Notes under the pieces: model-generated
Told to the model about the DNA's origin: nothing
What the model saw: only the letters and a program-made list of their open reading frames with translations
The model's database searches: none
Source: RUG572 sp051884915
GTDB taxonomy: Bacteria > Verrucomicrobiota > Kiritimatiellia > RFP12 > UBA1067
Assembly: GCA_051884915.1 (NCBI GenBank)
Contig: JBJEWF010000004.1
Coordinates: 35,613 to 99,612, forward strand
Direction of reading: 5' to 3'
Length of the DNA stretch: 64,000 nucleotides
Shown: positions 17,698 through 25,729 of the stretch, piece by piece
Numbering within the stretch: the stretch's first letter is position 1
Layout of the letters: every line of letters begins with the position of its first letter
Translations under genes and position numbers: made by a program

Positions 17698-17907
17698 TCA
17701 GAGTTCAGACGGATCGATATCGGCGTCGCGCAGGATTTTACGGAGCAGCCCGACATGAAGCGGACGGGATCCGTGAGCGGGAACCGTGATCAGCGTCGCC
17801 ACTCCGGGCTTTTTGAACTGCATATGGCTGCCGTCTTTCATGCGGGCAAGCGACCAGCCTCGAATATTCAGCTCATGGGCGAGCTGCCTGGCGTTCAACT
17901 GCTTCAT
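17698..17907 (-). CDS. hicA: HicA-type mRNA interferase toxin
   Basis: 69 aa. Double-stranded-RNA-binding-fold toxin that cleaves mRNA. Shows the catalytic His in DGSHMQFKKPG, then ITVPAHGSR and GLLRKILRDADI, the HicA C-terminal pattern. Encoded downstream of its antitoxin with a 4-nt ATGA overlap; the common order is toxin first. Transcribed against the integrase, so expressed from the prophage, probably stabilising it. Confidence 0.9.
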   Translation of the reverse strand: MKQLNARQLAHELNIRGWSLARMKDGSHMQFKKPGVATLITVPAHGSRPLHVGLLRKILRDADIDPSEL

Positions 17908-18104
17908 ACGAGAACGCTGGCAACCTCGGCGCCGTCCGGGACCTCGAACGAGTTGAGGCCCTCAAGGTGGAAGCTGATCGCCTTGCGGAGATTCTCACGA
18001 AGCTCCTCAAGCGTGTCTCCGCTCGAATAGCACCCGGGCAGGGCCGGAACCTCAGCCCAGAAAGACCCGTCCTCGCGGCGGACTATGGCTTTGTACTGGC
18101 ACAT
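17904..18104 (-). CDS. hicB: HicB-type antitoxin, short form
   Basis: 66 aa. The degraded RNase-H-like fold of HicB: AEVPALPGCYSSGDTLEELRENL is typical. No C-terminal HTH or RHH DNA-binding domain is present, so autoregulation would need another protein. Precedes hicA on the reverse strand. Confidence 0.88.
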   Translation of the reverse strand: MCQYKAIVRREDGSFWAEVPALPGCYSSGDTLEELRENLRKAISFHLEGLNSFEVPDGAEVASVLV

Positions 18105-18240
18105 TGGATGGTTTATACCTCAGTTTCGATTCTGTTCAGTTCGCAAAAAACGCGGCTATGATACCACAACCGAGGACGTGACGCAACCGGGACAAGCCCT
18201 GAAATCACCCACTCGGAACGCCCCGCCGAACGCCCAGGAA

Positions 18241-18420
18241 AATGCTTCGCGGACACTTCGCGCGAAATATCGCAAAATGTTAATTATAGCTCTTGCACAG
18301 CGTACACAGCGCGATGCTTCGCAACCCTAAGTTTTTATAATATAAAAACTATAGGGTTGCAAAGTATGCGCGCAAACTGTACCCCCACCCCTTAACTGTA
18401 AATTCAATATACGCAGTCGA
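18241..18420. repeat. Structured repeat A (hairpin plus conserved flanks)
   Basis: Core is a near-perfect hairpin at 18321-18360 (arms GCAACCCTA and GTTTTTATA with one bulge). Left flank has GACACTTCGCGCGAAATATC; right flank (18379-18408) has GTACCCCC-ACCCCT-TAACTGTAAA. All three parts recur in repeat B at 29252-29430, with different stem sequence but the same layout. TTCGC/GCGAA half-sites are repeated. Possible replication origin, partition site or early control element. Confidence 0.7.
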
Positions 18421-18636
18421 GCACCCCTACAGTACCCCTGGACTCCTACAGAACAGAACAACACAAGACGCTCACGGAAAAAGACCAACGGCAGCATGCC
18501 CCCCAACCCTACCCTTCCCACGCCCGGAGATGCGTCGGCGTGGCTGCGAGGGCCTGAAAGATTCTCATGGGCGACACTTGACGGGCGGCGTCGCCGTGGT
18601 AGAAAGCACGAAGCAGGTCGCGGATCTTGCGTTTGC

Positions 18637-18765
18637 ATGAAGCGCATCGACCTCATCCGCACAATTACCGAAAAATGCGCCGTATTTGTCCGCAATGGAC
18701 ACGACCACGACTGGTACCGAAATGTCGTGACAGGCTGTCTTTCAGCCGTTCCACGCCACCGTTAG
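18637..18765 (+). pseudogene. Truncated second HicA-like toxin
   Basis: 42 codons: MKRIDLIRTITEKC, then GHDHDWYRN and a final VPRHR, the HicA pattern with catalytic His. Full HicA continues after PRHR for ~15-20 residues; here a TAG follows immediately. No partner HicB is adjacent. Probably inactivated. Too short for most gene finders. Confidence 0.72.
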
Positions 18766-18806
18766 AGCGGTTGTAGAAAAAATATGAAAAAATCATAAAA
18801 ACCATA

Positions 18807-18835
18807 TTGACGGTGTAAAACACCTATGGTATAAT
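18807..18835 (+). promoter_or_regulatory. Rightward early promoter with embedded palindromic operator
   Basis: TTGACG (18807-18812), 17-bp spacer, TATAAT (18830-18835): near-consensus. The spacer contains the 13-bp palindrome GGTGTAAAACACC (18812-18824), so a bound repressor would occlude RNA polymerase. Drives the three RHH-like genes. Confidence 0.85.
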
Positions 18836-18868
18836 ACGCGCCACAAAGACCAAAACAGGAACATCAAA

Positions 18869-19057
18869 ATGCCGAACAAACGAAAGCAAGGAAAGAAGTT
18901 GGTAGCCGGATGGCTACAAAGTGGTGATGCCGAAGAGTTCAAGGATCGTGCCGCAGAATTGGGCATGACCACAACCGATTTGCTGACACTTCTAATCCGA
19001 GAGGAATTGAAGCGTAGCAACCGCACAAACACAAATCCAACCGAAAGGAATGCCTGA
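18869..19057 (+). CDS. Small ribbon-helix-helix-like regulator 1
   Basis: 62 aa. Basic N-terminus, short beta-like stretch, then AEEFKDRAAELGMTTTDLLT and a second helix, the Arc/MetJ-type RHH plan. First gene after the operator-containing promoter, so likely autoregulated. Candidate prophage repressor or Cro-like factor. The assignment rests on pattern only. Confidence 0.62.
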   Translation: MPNKRKQGKKLVAGWLQSGDAEEFKDRAAELGMTTTDLLTLLIREELKRSNRTNTNPTERNA

Positions 19058-19058
19058 A

Positions 19059-19229
19059 ATGGAAATGGAAATGCAAAACATCGAAGTGACCTTGTCCGAC
19101 AAGGAAATCAAGGACTTCAACGAACTATGCGCCGAGCGCAATGTCTGCCCTGCGCAAAAAATAGGCGAACTGATACACGGGTTTATTTTGGCCGAGGGTG
19201 TAAAACACCAAATCAGAAAGACAGCATGA
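19059..19229 (+). CDS. Small ribbon-helix-helix-like regulator 2
   Basis: 56 aa, start 2 nt after the previous stop. NIEVTLSDKEIKDFNELC then QKIGELIHGFI suggests strand-helix-helix. A second copy of the operator palindrome (19197-19209) lies inside its 3' coding end. Two further ATGs (codons 3 and 5) are possible starts. Confidence 0.6.
   Translation: MEMEMQNIEVTLSDKEIKDFNELCAERNVCPAQKIGELIHGFILAEGVKHQIRKTA
19197..19209. promoter_or_regulatory. Operator palindrome copy 2
   Basis: GGTGTAAAACACC, identical to 18812-18824, inside the end of the second RHH-like gene. Confidence 0.75.
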
Positions 19230-19240
19230 GGTATTTTTTG

Positions 19241-19268
19241 ACCGTGCGGTGTAAAACACCGCCGCACG
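19241..19268. promoter_or_regulatory. Operator palindrome copy 3, extended
   Basis: GGTGTAAAACACC at 19248-19260, flanked by CCGTGC and GCACGG that lengthen the dyad. A TTGACC lies just upstream (19238) but no -10 follows, so it may control the downstream RHH gene by blocking readthrough or at RNA level. Confidence 0.68.
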
Positions 19269-19293
19269 GCCTGAAACCTAACAGGAGCGGGAC

Positions 19294-19476
19294 ATGAGCG
19301 ACGAGAAGATGATAAACGTGCCGCTGGACGATGAGACGAAGTTCGTCCTTGAAACCAGCGCGAGGGAGAACGGACGCGCCGTAGGGCGCGAAGCCGCTAT
19401 GCTGATAAAGCGCGGGCTTGCCTCATTCCGGCGCGGGCTGGAAGCGGCGGGCGCGTTGGAGCGGAAAGGCGCGTGA
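19294..19476 (+). CDS. Small ribbon-helix-helix-like regulator 3
   Basis: 60 aa. MINVPLDDETKFVLETSAR then AVGREAAMLIKRGL matches an Arc-like RHH domain (strand, helix, helix). AGGAG is well placed upstream. Third in a row with operator copies before it. Confidence 0.68.
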   Translation: MSDEKMINVPLDDETKFVLETSARENGRAVGREAAMLIKRGLASFRRGLEAAGALERKGA

Positions 19477-19586
19477 CATGGAGCGCAAGGCCGCGCTTGG
19501 ATCCGCCGAGGACGGAGGCGAGCCGGACGGTGAAATCAGAACTTAACCCACTACACCAACCACCCGAACCGAAAGGAACCGAACCG

Positions 19587-19928
19587 ATGACAAACCCGAA
19601 CTTCCCCGAACTCGAGATCGACTGCGCCCACTGCGTCTTCGGCTGCAGCGCGATCCGTGCGAAGAACGTCAAAGAAGGTAACAAGAAATGGACGAAGAGA
19701 CTAATCGAAATCTTTGAGTGCCGTATTTTCAGGCCATCTCAGACCTCATCCTTCCCCGAGATCAACATCAACGACTGGTGCGGGTACTTCTGCGACGCGG
19801 AGACACTGGCCCGCCCCTTCGTCGGGCTGAACGCCGCCCCGAATGATCCCGCCAAGCTCCGCCACAAGCCCGTGCAGCCGCGAAAGATCCACGCGGAGGA
19901 TCAGCCGCGAGAGGAGGTGGCCGAATGA
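19587..19928 (+). CDS. Hypothetical cysteine-containing early protein
   Basis: 113 aa. Not recognised. Two paired-cysteine groups (CAHCVFGC and CGYFC) suggest metal binding. ATG 19587 with AAAGGAA upstream is preferred to a GTG at 19473 in the same frame. Overlaps the next gene as ATGA. Confidence 0.6.
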   Translation: MTNPNFPELEIDCAHCVFGCSAIRAKNVKEGNKKWTKRLIEIFECRIFRPSQTSSFPEININDWCGYFCDAETLARPFVGLNAAPNDPAKLRHKPVQPRKIHAEDQPREEVAE

Positions 19929-20086
19929 AGCCGGAGACCGTCGAGACGCTGAAGGAAGCCGTCGGCTGCGTGGCCGTGTTCATCATCTACGTCGTTCTGG
20001 CGTGGCTTTTCCTGACCGCGACGCCGCCGCAGTTTTCTGCCGAACGCGACCTTTGCGCCGAACAGATGGAAGGGATTGCGAAATGA
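19925..20086 (+). CDS. Small single-span membrane protein
   Basis: 53 aa. One hydrophobic segment (GCVAVFIIYVVLAWLFL, residues ~14-30). ATGA overlaps with both neighbours, so it belongs to the early operon. Function unknown. Confidence 0.55.
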   Translation: MKPETVETLKEAVGCVAVFIIYVVLAWLFLTATPPQFSAERDLCAEQMEGIAK

Positions 20087-20262
20087 CGAAGGCGGAAGCA
20101 ATCATCGTGCTGCAGAAGATCCACGACCGCTGCCCTTCGTCGTACCAGCGCGAGGCCGTCAACGCCGGAATCGCCGCCCTTCTCCGCTCCATCAAGTCGA
20201 CGAAGGCCGCGAAGAGGAACCACATCGCACGCGCGAAGGCCGCGAGGAAGGCTGGCGATTAA
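20083..20262 (+). CDS. Small basic hypothetical protein
   Basis: 59 aa. Lys/Arg-rich C-terminus (KAAKRNHIARAKAARKAG), so it may bind nucleic acid. ATGA and TAATG overlaps with neighbours support translation. Not recognised. Confidence 0.55.
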   Translation: MTKAEAIIVLQKIHDRCPSSYQREAVNAGIAALLRSIKSTKAAKRNHIARAKAARKAGD

Positions 20263-20429
20263 TGGCAACCGAGAAGAAGCACTACCTTGTCGAGACGCAC
20301 GTCGGCCCCCAGGAAACCTGGGCCACCTCTCCGAAGAAGGCAATCGCCCAGGTCCGCTACCGTCTCGTCGGCGGAGCGTTCGCCGGAACCTGCAGGACAA
20401 CATACTGGACCGTGAAGGAGATCGCATGA
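20262..20429 (+). CDS. Small hypothetical protein
   Basis: 55 aa, contains EKKHYLVETHVGP and ends RTTYWTVKEIA, giving it the look of a compact beta-rich domain. TAATG and ATGA overlaps with neighbours. Not recognised. Confidence 0.55.
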   Translation: MATEKKHYLVETHVGPQETWATSPKKAIAQVRYRLVGGAFAGTCRTTYWTVKEIA

Positions 20430-20728
20430 AGACCGCCGCCAACCTTCCAGACATCAAGTGCAAGTTCGACGCAATCGTCGACGCACTGGAACAGAAGATC
20501 CGCGAACTTCGGACCTTCGCCGCGGACAACCTGGCGCAGCCAGTCGCAGTCAACGGCGCGACGGAACAGATTATCAGCGTCGCGGACGCAGCCGAGGTCC
20601 TCTCGAAGTCTACGAAGACCGTCCTCCGCTATTGCCGCGCCGGAAGTCTCAAGGCGTACAAGGCCCCAGGCGCGAAGCTCACGACGGGCGTCTACCTCTC
20701 GTCGCTGAACGCCCTGCTGAACGATTAA
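20426..20728 (+). CDS. Helix-turn-helix DNA-binding protein, excisionase-like
   Basis: 100 aa. N-terminal helical region, then a MerR/excisionase-like winged helix: SVADAAEVLSKSTKTVLRYC followed by RAGSLKAYK. Could be an excisionase or early regulator. Not adjacent to the integrase, so regulator is as likely. Confidence 0.65.
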   Translation: MKTAANLPDIKCKFDAIVDALEQKIRELRTFAADNLAQPVAVNGATEQIISVADAAEVLSKSTKTVLRYCRAGSLKAYKAPGAKLTTGVYLSSLNALLND

Positions 20729-20750
20729 CCAACCACAAAAGGAGATGCAG

Positions 20751-21128
20751 ATGCACACGAACAACATCTTGAAGGAAATCCGACAGGAGAAAATCGGGAA
20801 GTGGCTCCAGGCGGTGAAGAAGAACACCGACCTGCTGCTGGCGTTCCCCGTCGATCCGGTCGAGCACGAGGCCGTGGCCGAATTCCGGGAGAGCGTCGCT
20901 TACAAGATCGGCTGGCTTTCCGAGTACCTGGCGACGGGCAAGTGGAACTTCTTCGCCGATCAGAACATCGGAAGCCCGATGACGATCCAGATCGACGCCG
21001 AACGCGCCGAGGAACCCCACGACGAAGCCTCCGACGCCGAACGCGCCGCCGCAATGGACGCGGCGACGGAAGCCGAAGCCGCCGAGGAAGCCGCCCTGGC
21101 CCAGGCGAAGCAGGAAGCGGAGGCGTGA
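20751..21128 (+). CDS. Hypothetical early protein with Ala/Glu-rich tail
   Basis: 125 aa. Start 20751 has GGAG at proper spacing; the in-frame ATG 6 nt earlier would touch the ribosome-binding site. The N-terminal two thirds look folded (KIGKWLQAVKKNTDLLLAF); the tail is alternating Ala/Glu, probably a helix. Directly precedes the ERF gene. Confidence 0.6.
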   Translation: MHTNNILKEIRQEKIGKWLQAVKKNTDLLLAFPVDPVEHEAVAEFRESVAYKIGWLSEYLATGKWNFFADQNIGSPMTIQIDAERAEEPHDEASDAERAAAMDAATEAEAAEEAALAQAKQEAEA

Positions 21129-21129
21129 C

Positions 21130-21726
21130 ATGGACGAGACCTTCAAGGGCGCCGGCATCCAGGCGAAGCTCTCCTACATCCAGGTGAATCTCCGCGTTCC
21201 GAAGGATATGGACGTGAAGAACTGGCAGGGGAAGACGCAATATCAGTACCGCAACCTCTCCAGCATCTTCGAGAAGGTGAAGCCGCTGCTGGAGCAGACC
21301 GGCTGCAATCTCAAGATCGTCGACGAGACGCCGGTCGTCGTCGGCGGAGACATCACGCCCGTCTTCGAGACCGTCAAGAACAAGAACGGGAACACGTCGC
21401 AGCGTATGCTCGTCGGCCCCCGCATCTACATCCGCGCCCACGCAATTCTCACGGACATTGAGACCGGCGAGAGCGTCGAGGCGGTCCGCAACGCACGCGA
21501 GACCGAATGGCGGACTGGAATGGATCCCGCGCAGCTCACGGGCGCGACCTCGAGCTACGCGGGCAAGTACGCCGCCGAGGCGCTTTTCGGCCTTGACGGA
21601 TCCGACGACGCCGACGCGCTGGCCGCAAAGGAGAACGCGCCCAGGACGGGCGGCGTGAGGCGGACCTACTTCGGCCAGTACAAGGACGCCATCGCCGCCT
21701 CGCAGGACGAAGCCCCCAATTTTTAA
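21130..21726 (+). CDS. ERF-family single-strand annealing recombinase
   Basis: 198 aa. ERF/Rad52-like phage annealase that pairs complementary single strands in recombination and end repair. YRNLSSIFEKVKPLLEQTG is the family's N-terminal motif; QLTGATSSYAGKYAAEALFG and the following acidic DGSDDADA are also characteristic. Followed by a nuclease and an SSB, the normal recombination module. Confidence 0.88.
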   Translation: MDETFKGAGIQAKLSYIQVNLRVPKDMDVKNWQGKTQYQYRNLSSIFEKVKPLLEQTGCNLKIVDETPVVVGGDITPVFETVKNKNGNTSQRMLVGPRIYIRAHAILTDIETGESVEAVRNARETEWRTGMDPAQLTGATSSYAGKYAAEALFGLDGSDDADALAAKENAPRTGGVRRTYFGQYKDAIAASQDEAPNF

Positions 21727-21751
21727 CCACAACCCCAAAAGGGAAAACGAC

Positions 21752-22786
21752 ATGAGCAAGAAAGACACAGAGGCGGCACCCGCCGCAATCCACGACCCCT
21801 TCGGCGGATCCAAATGGCCGGCGTTCTCGGTCTCCCCGGCGTTCCGTGGTGCCGACGGAACCTCGAAGGAAGCGCAGAGCGGTACCCGCGCCCACATCGC
21901 AATGGCGGTATTCACGGGCAACTCCGGAGCGACGCGCGAGGACGTCCAGGCCGAGATCAAGAAGGTGAAGGACGTGTACCGCACGAAGCTCACCGACGAG
22001 GAGATCGAGATCGCCCGCTGGGCCGTCGGCGTGAAGAAGCACTACGCCAAGGGCCGCGAACTCCACCCCGAGACGACGACGAAGATCGACGCGCCCGCGC
22101 TTGCGAACATCCACGGCATCGAGGGCACGGCGGACGACTGGTGCCTGGGCGCGGACGGTGAGCCGCCGATCATCTTCGACCTCAAGAGCGGGGCGCGTGA
22201 ATTCCCCGAGCGGAAGTTCGAGCAGTTTGTCTGCTACGCTGCCGGGCTTATGTCCACGGCCCCGGAGTTCGCGGAAGCCGCCGCCGCCGCCGACTACAAG
22301 GTGCGCTTCATCGCCCTTCTCGGTGGCGCGAGGTCCGCCGTCGAGACCACGGTGGACATCAACGCGGCGGCGGAACGCGCGAACAAGTACATCGGCGTGG
22401 CGAAGGCCGCAACGCCGGAGAGCTGCACGCCGAACCCGTCGAGCTGCGAGTACTGCAAGTTCTCGGCGGACTGCCCCGCGCGGAAGAATGACGCCGACGC
22501 GGCTGCAAAGGAGTCCGGCATCATCCAGGCCGGTTGCGAGTACGTCCCGATGGCGAAGCTTGACACGCCGAACGCCCTGCTCCGCCTCAAGGGCGTCGCC
22601 GCGTTCTTCGACGCGGCCAAGAAGCAGATCCAGGCCGACAGGCTTGACGGCATCATGGCCAGCGAGGACTGGAAGAGGCACACTGCTGCGCTGAAGGACC
22701 TCGCCGCAACGGCTAACTTCGAGGGCGCGGGCGGCGTCGCCGTCAAGTTCATCGTCAAAATCTCCACCGAGGTCCGCATCGGATGA
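21752..22786 (+). CDS. PD-(D/E)XK nuclease, Cas4/RecB-like
   Basis: 344 aa. Catalytic core IIFDLKSG with the D-x-K pair, followed by a Gln/Tyr helix (EQFVCYAAGL). Cysteines in SSCEYCKFSADCPA plus upstream Cys suggest a Cas4-type iron-sulphur cluster. Likely the exonuclease partner of the upstream ERF annealase. Confidence 0.82.
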   Translation: MSKKDTEAAPAAIHDPFGGSKWPAFSVSPAFRGADGTSKEAQSGTRAHIAMAVFTGNSGATREDVQAEIKKVKDVYRTKLTDEEIEIARWAVGVKKHYAKGRELHPETTTKIDAPALANIHGIEGTADDWCLGADGEPPIIFDLKSGAREFPERKFEQFVCYAAGLMSTAPEFAEAAAAADYKVRFIALLGGARSAVETTVDINAAAERANKYIGVAKAATPESCTPNPSSCEYCKFSADCPARKNDADAAAKESGIIQAGCEYVPMAKLDTPNALLRLKGVAAFFDAAKKQIQADRLDGIMASEDWKRHTAALKDLAATANFEGAGGVAVKFIVKISTEVRIG

Positions 22787-22854
22787 ACCGATTCGGGGAG
22801 AACATCCACAAGTCATTCTGCCCGATTCTGGGCGCAACAAAGAAGGAGCCACAC

Positions 22855-23406
22855 ATGAAGATCGAAATCGAGAACGCGGAAGTGACCCGCGTCTGGGAGA
22901 ACACGCGCGGACAGTACACCGACTACTGCCTCAACGTCAAGTTCATGGACGGGAAGTTCGACAACTTCCTCTGCCTGAAGTCGAAGGATTCCGGCGTATT
23001 CGCCGACATCCACGAAGGCGACATCATCGAGAAGGCGACCGTGTACATCAATGGCCGCGCCTGGGAATCCCCGAAGGACGGACAGGTCGTGTTCTGCGAC
23101 TTCAAGGTGGCGAGCCGACAGAGCATCACGTTGAAGGCGGCGGTGGCGAAGAAGCCGATCCTTGCGTGCGACTGGAAGGCCGCGCAGCTTGCGTTCATCG
23201 AAGCAAAGGGCCTTGGCGATTCTAGCGCGGACGAGATCAAGAAGGCGTTCGGCGAGTTCTGCAAATCGACGATCCCCGGCAAGGCCGCGAAGGACTACAA
23301 GCCGGTCGACTGGGCGACCATCCACAACGCCGCGACGGGCGCGAAGGAAGAGACTCAGGAAGAGGCCGCGCCGGACTTCGGCGACCTCGACGACCTGCCG
23401 TTCTAA
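22855..23406 (+). CDS. ssb: Phage single-stranded DNA-binding protein
   Basis: 184 aa. Predicted OB-fold N-terminus and an acidic C-terminal tail ending DFGDLDDLPF, like the SSB tip DDDIPF that recruits repair proteins. ATG 22855 with AGAAGGAG is chosen; ATG 22783 overlaps the nuclease stop and would add 24 unlikely residues. The central part does not match bacterial SSB closely. Confidence 0.72.
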   Translation: MKIEIENAEVTRVWENTRGQYTDYCLNVKFMDGKFDNFLCLKSKDSGVFADIHEGDIIEKATVYINGRAWESPKDGQVVFCDFKVASRQSITLKAAVAKKPILACDWKAAQLAFIEAKGLGDSSADEIKKAFGEFCKSTIPGKAAKDYKPVDWATIHNAATGAKEETQEEAAPDFGDLDDLPF

Positions 23407-23482
23407 ACTTGCTGGGCCTCGCAGATCACCCAGGACCAAAACGATCTGCACCACTTTTCAGCCGAAACTAAACGAGACGAAC

Positions 23483-24671
23483 ATGAGAATCAAGAGGAAA
23501 CAGACGAATCCGCGCGAAATCAACACGGTGGACCTCTTATGCGGTGCCGGCGGCGCTTCCACCGGCATGGAACTCGCCATGCAGCGCCTGGGACTGACGC
23601 ACAAGGGCATCGCCATCAACCATTGGTCCGTGGCCGTGGACACCATGAAGCTGAACCACCCGCTCATCGAGACGAAGCAGATGAGCATCGAGGAAGCGGT
23701 CCCCACAGACATGGTTCCGAGCGGAGAGGTTGACCTTCTCTGGGCGTCGCCGAGCTGCACCCACCACTCCCGCGCAAAGGGCGGGAAGCCTAGGTCCAAC
23801 CAGCTCCGCGCCCAGCCCGAACTCGTCCTCACCTGGATAGACCAGCTTTTCGTCCGCCGCGTCATCATCGAGAATGTCCCCGAATTTGTTGAATGGGTAC
23901 CGCTCTCGAAGGACGGCCAGCCGATCAAGAAGCTGCAAGGCTCGTGCTTTCGCGCATGGATCGCGGCAATCGAGGCGCGGAACTATGCCGTGGAATGGCG
24001 AGTTGTAAATTGCGCTGACTACGGCGACGCGACAAGCCGCCGCCGCTTTTTCCTGAAAGCCGTTCGGCGCGGTTGCGGTAAGATTAGGTGGCCGGAACCG
24101 ACACACGCCGAAAAACCGCAGCCCGACCTTTTCGGCCGCGAATTGAAGAAGTGGCGCGGCGTTCAGGAATGCCTGGACTTGGCGGACACGGGTAAGTCGA
24201 TCTTCAACCGCGAGAAGCCGCTTGCGAGGAACACGCTGCGGCGCATCATGGTTGGCTTGCGCAAGTACAACGGACTTGACTTCCAGATGGATATGCTCGG
24301 CAGCGACAAGGGCGAAGGTTCGCGTGTGCGCCCGTTGACCGCGCCGTTGCCGACACAACACGCAGGGGGCAACCGCAGCGCGGTGGTGCGCCCATTAATA
24401 GTGCGCTTGCGAAACAATCAGGACGCCGATGCCCACGCTTACTACAGGCGGCGCAATGCGCGGCATCTTCCCCGTGCTGGAGGACGGGCGAATAATCGAC
24501 ATCCGCATTCGGATGTTGAAGCCAGGCGAACTTGCTGCAGCGCACAGCTTCCCGAAGGACTACGTGCTTACGGGCAACCGGGGCGAACAGGTGAAGCAGA
24601 TCGGGAACTCTGTGCCGGTCATGACCGCAGCCGCAATGTGCGGTGCTGACTTCGAGGATACAAACAAGTGA
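23483..24671 (+). pseudogene. C5-cytosine DNA methyltransferase, split by a +1 frameshift
   Basis: First frame (from ATG 23483): motif I VDLLCGAGGASTGM, motif IV ASPSCTHHSR (PC replaced by PSC), motif VI VIIENVPEF, and CADYGDATSRRRFF. Motifs IX-X lie in another frame: RIRMLKPGELAAAHSFPKDY and KQIGNSVPV (24429-24671). Deleting the single G at 24428 restores NNQDAMPTLTTGG. Either a mutation, a sequencing error, programmed frameshifting, or two subunits translated separately (ATG 24429). Would methylate cytosine, protecting phage DNA or acting as an orphan methylase. The 3' piece overlaps rusA as GTGA. Confidence 0.85.
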
Positions 24672-25093
24672 AGATCATCCTCAACATTGTGCCGCCGACA
24701 GCGACGGCCCAGCAGAAGGGAGCCTACGTCGCCGGCGGGCGCGTGCGCTTCTACAAGAAGGAGAAGGTCCGCATTGCCGAGAATCTCCTCGCGTCCATGC
24801 TCAAGGACTACCAGCCGAAGGAGCCGATTAACGAAGCCGTCAACGTCAGCGTCGTGTTCTGCTTCCCGTATCGTAAGAACGAGCGAAAGCATATCGTGAG
24901 GAACGGTCTCATCGTCCCGCACACGACACGCCCGGATCTGGACAACATGGAGAAGGCCCTGCTCGACACGCTCACACGCCTGGGATTCTGGAATGACGAC
25001 GCGCTCGTCTGCTCGAAGCACACGCGCAAGCAGCGCGGCCCCGTACCGTTCATCAGAATCGACATCGTCCCGCTCAAGGAGCTGCTGCCGTGA
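24668..25093 (+). CDS. rusA: RusA-family Holliday junction resolvase
   Basis: 141 aa. Cleaves four-way junctions during phage recombination or before packaging. RusA motif TRPDLDNMEKALLDTL followed by GFWNDDALV contains the catalytic aspartates. GTG start overlapping the previous stop (GTGA). Confidence 0.9.
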   Translation: MKIILNIVPPTATAQQKGAYVAGGRVRFYKKEKVRIAENLLASMLKDYQPKEPINEAVNVSVVFCFPYRKNERKHIVRNGLIVPHTTRPDLDNMEKALLDTLTRLGFWNDDALVCSKHTRKQRGPVPFIRIDIVPLKELLP

Positions 25094-25314
25094 CGAACGC
25101 CGAGAAGTTCAGCACGCCAGCCGTGAAAATCGCGCATTTCGCCGACTACATCGCCACGTCGGACGGCTTCAAGGCCATTAAAATCGCACGCGACAACCTC
25201 GGCATGAGCGAAATCGCCGCCACCAATCTCGTCTTCTCCGCCTGGCTCACAACCGAAGCCGCGCCCGAAGACGCCACCGAAACCGAAAACCCCGAATGGG
25301 AGACCACAAAGTGA
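25090..25314 (+). CDS. Small hypothetical protein
   Basis: 74 aa, GTG start in a GTGA overlap. Helical N-terminus with a Thr/Glu-rich tail. Not recognised. Confidence 0.5.
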   Translation: MTNAEKFSTPAVKIAHFADYIATSDGFKAIKIARDNLGMSEIAATNLVFSAWLTTEAAPEDATETENPEWETTK

Positions 25315-25442
25315 CACACAAGAGCGCACCAAGGCGCGCCGTCGCGGCAGCCGTCGGCTTCATCGTCGGCATCGCCGTCGCCGGCATCGCCATCTTCTAC
25401 CTTCCCTTCCACTTCGCCGCCGAGGGATGGCGTCAAGAATAG
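25311..25442 (+). CDS. Small membrane protein
   Basis: 43 aa, GTG start in a GTGA overlap with the upstream gene. One Gly/Ala/Ile-rich transmembrane segment (VGFIVGIAVAGIAIFYL). Function unknown; too short for most gene callers. Confidence 0.5.
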   Translation: MTHKSAPRRAVAAAVGFIVGIAVAGIAIFYLPFHFAAEGWRQE

Positions 25443-25450
25443 CACAAGAA

Positions 25451-25729
25451 ATGAACAACATGAGCCGAAACCGGTATGAACCTGTGAAGAACCCGCCGCT
25501 CCACCATGGCGTCGCGATCTTCCACCACGTCGAGAGCTACAAGCCAATCGCCCTCAACCCGGTCATCATCTACAAGATCGGCATCAGCAACCATGAGCGT
25601 GGCGACACGATGGTCTTCTACGGGCAAAATGAGTACATCTACGTTGCCGAGAGCATCAAGGAGGCCACCGTCATCTGGGCGAACGCGCTGAACGGCACGA
25701 CGGACTGGGAAGGAGTAGACACGCTATGA
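25451..25729 (+). CDS. Hypothetical early protein
   Basis: 92 aa from ATG 25451; an in-frame ATG at 25427 overlaps the previous gene and ATG 25460 is also possible. Not recognised. Overlaps the next gene as ATGA. Confidence 0.5.
   Translation: MNNMSRNRYEPVKNPPLHHGVAIFHHVESYKPIALNPVIIYKIGISNHERGDTMVFYGQNEYIYVAESIKEATVIWANALNGTTDWEGVDTL

Larger units (their letters stand above)
18105..18806. other. 700-bp largely non-coding immunity/control region
   Basis: Between hicB and the rightward early promoter. It holds structured repeat A (18241-18420) and a truncated hicA (18637-18765). The stretch 18420-18636 has no convincing gene; minus-strand frames there look conserved-like but have no start I can defend. 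Confidence 0.6.

Noticed and set aside
21752..22786. Cas4-like nuclease as a CRISPR protein
   Set aside because: No array or other cas gene; its neighbours ERF and SSB mark it as a phage recombination nuclease.
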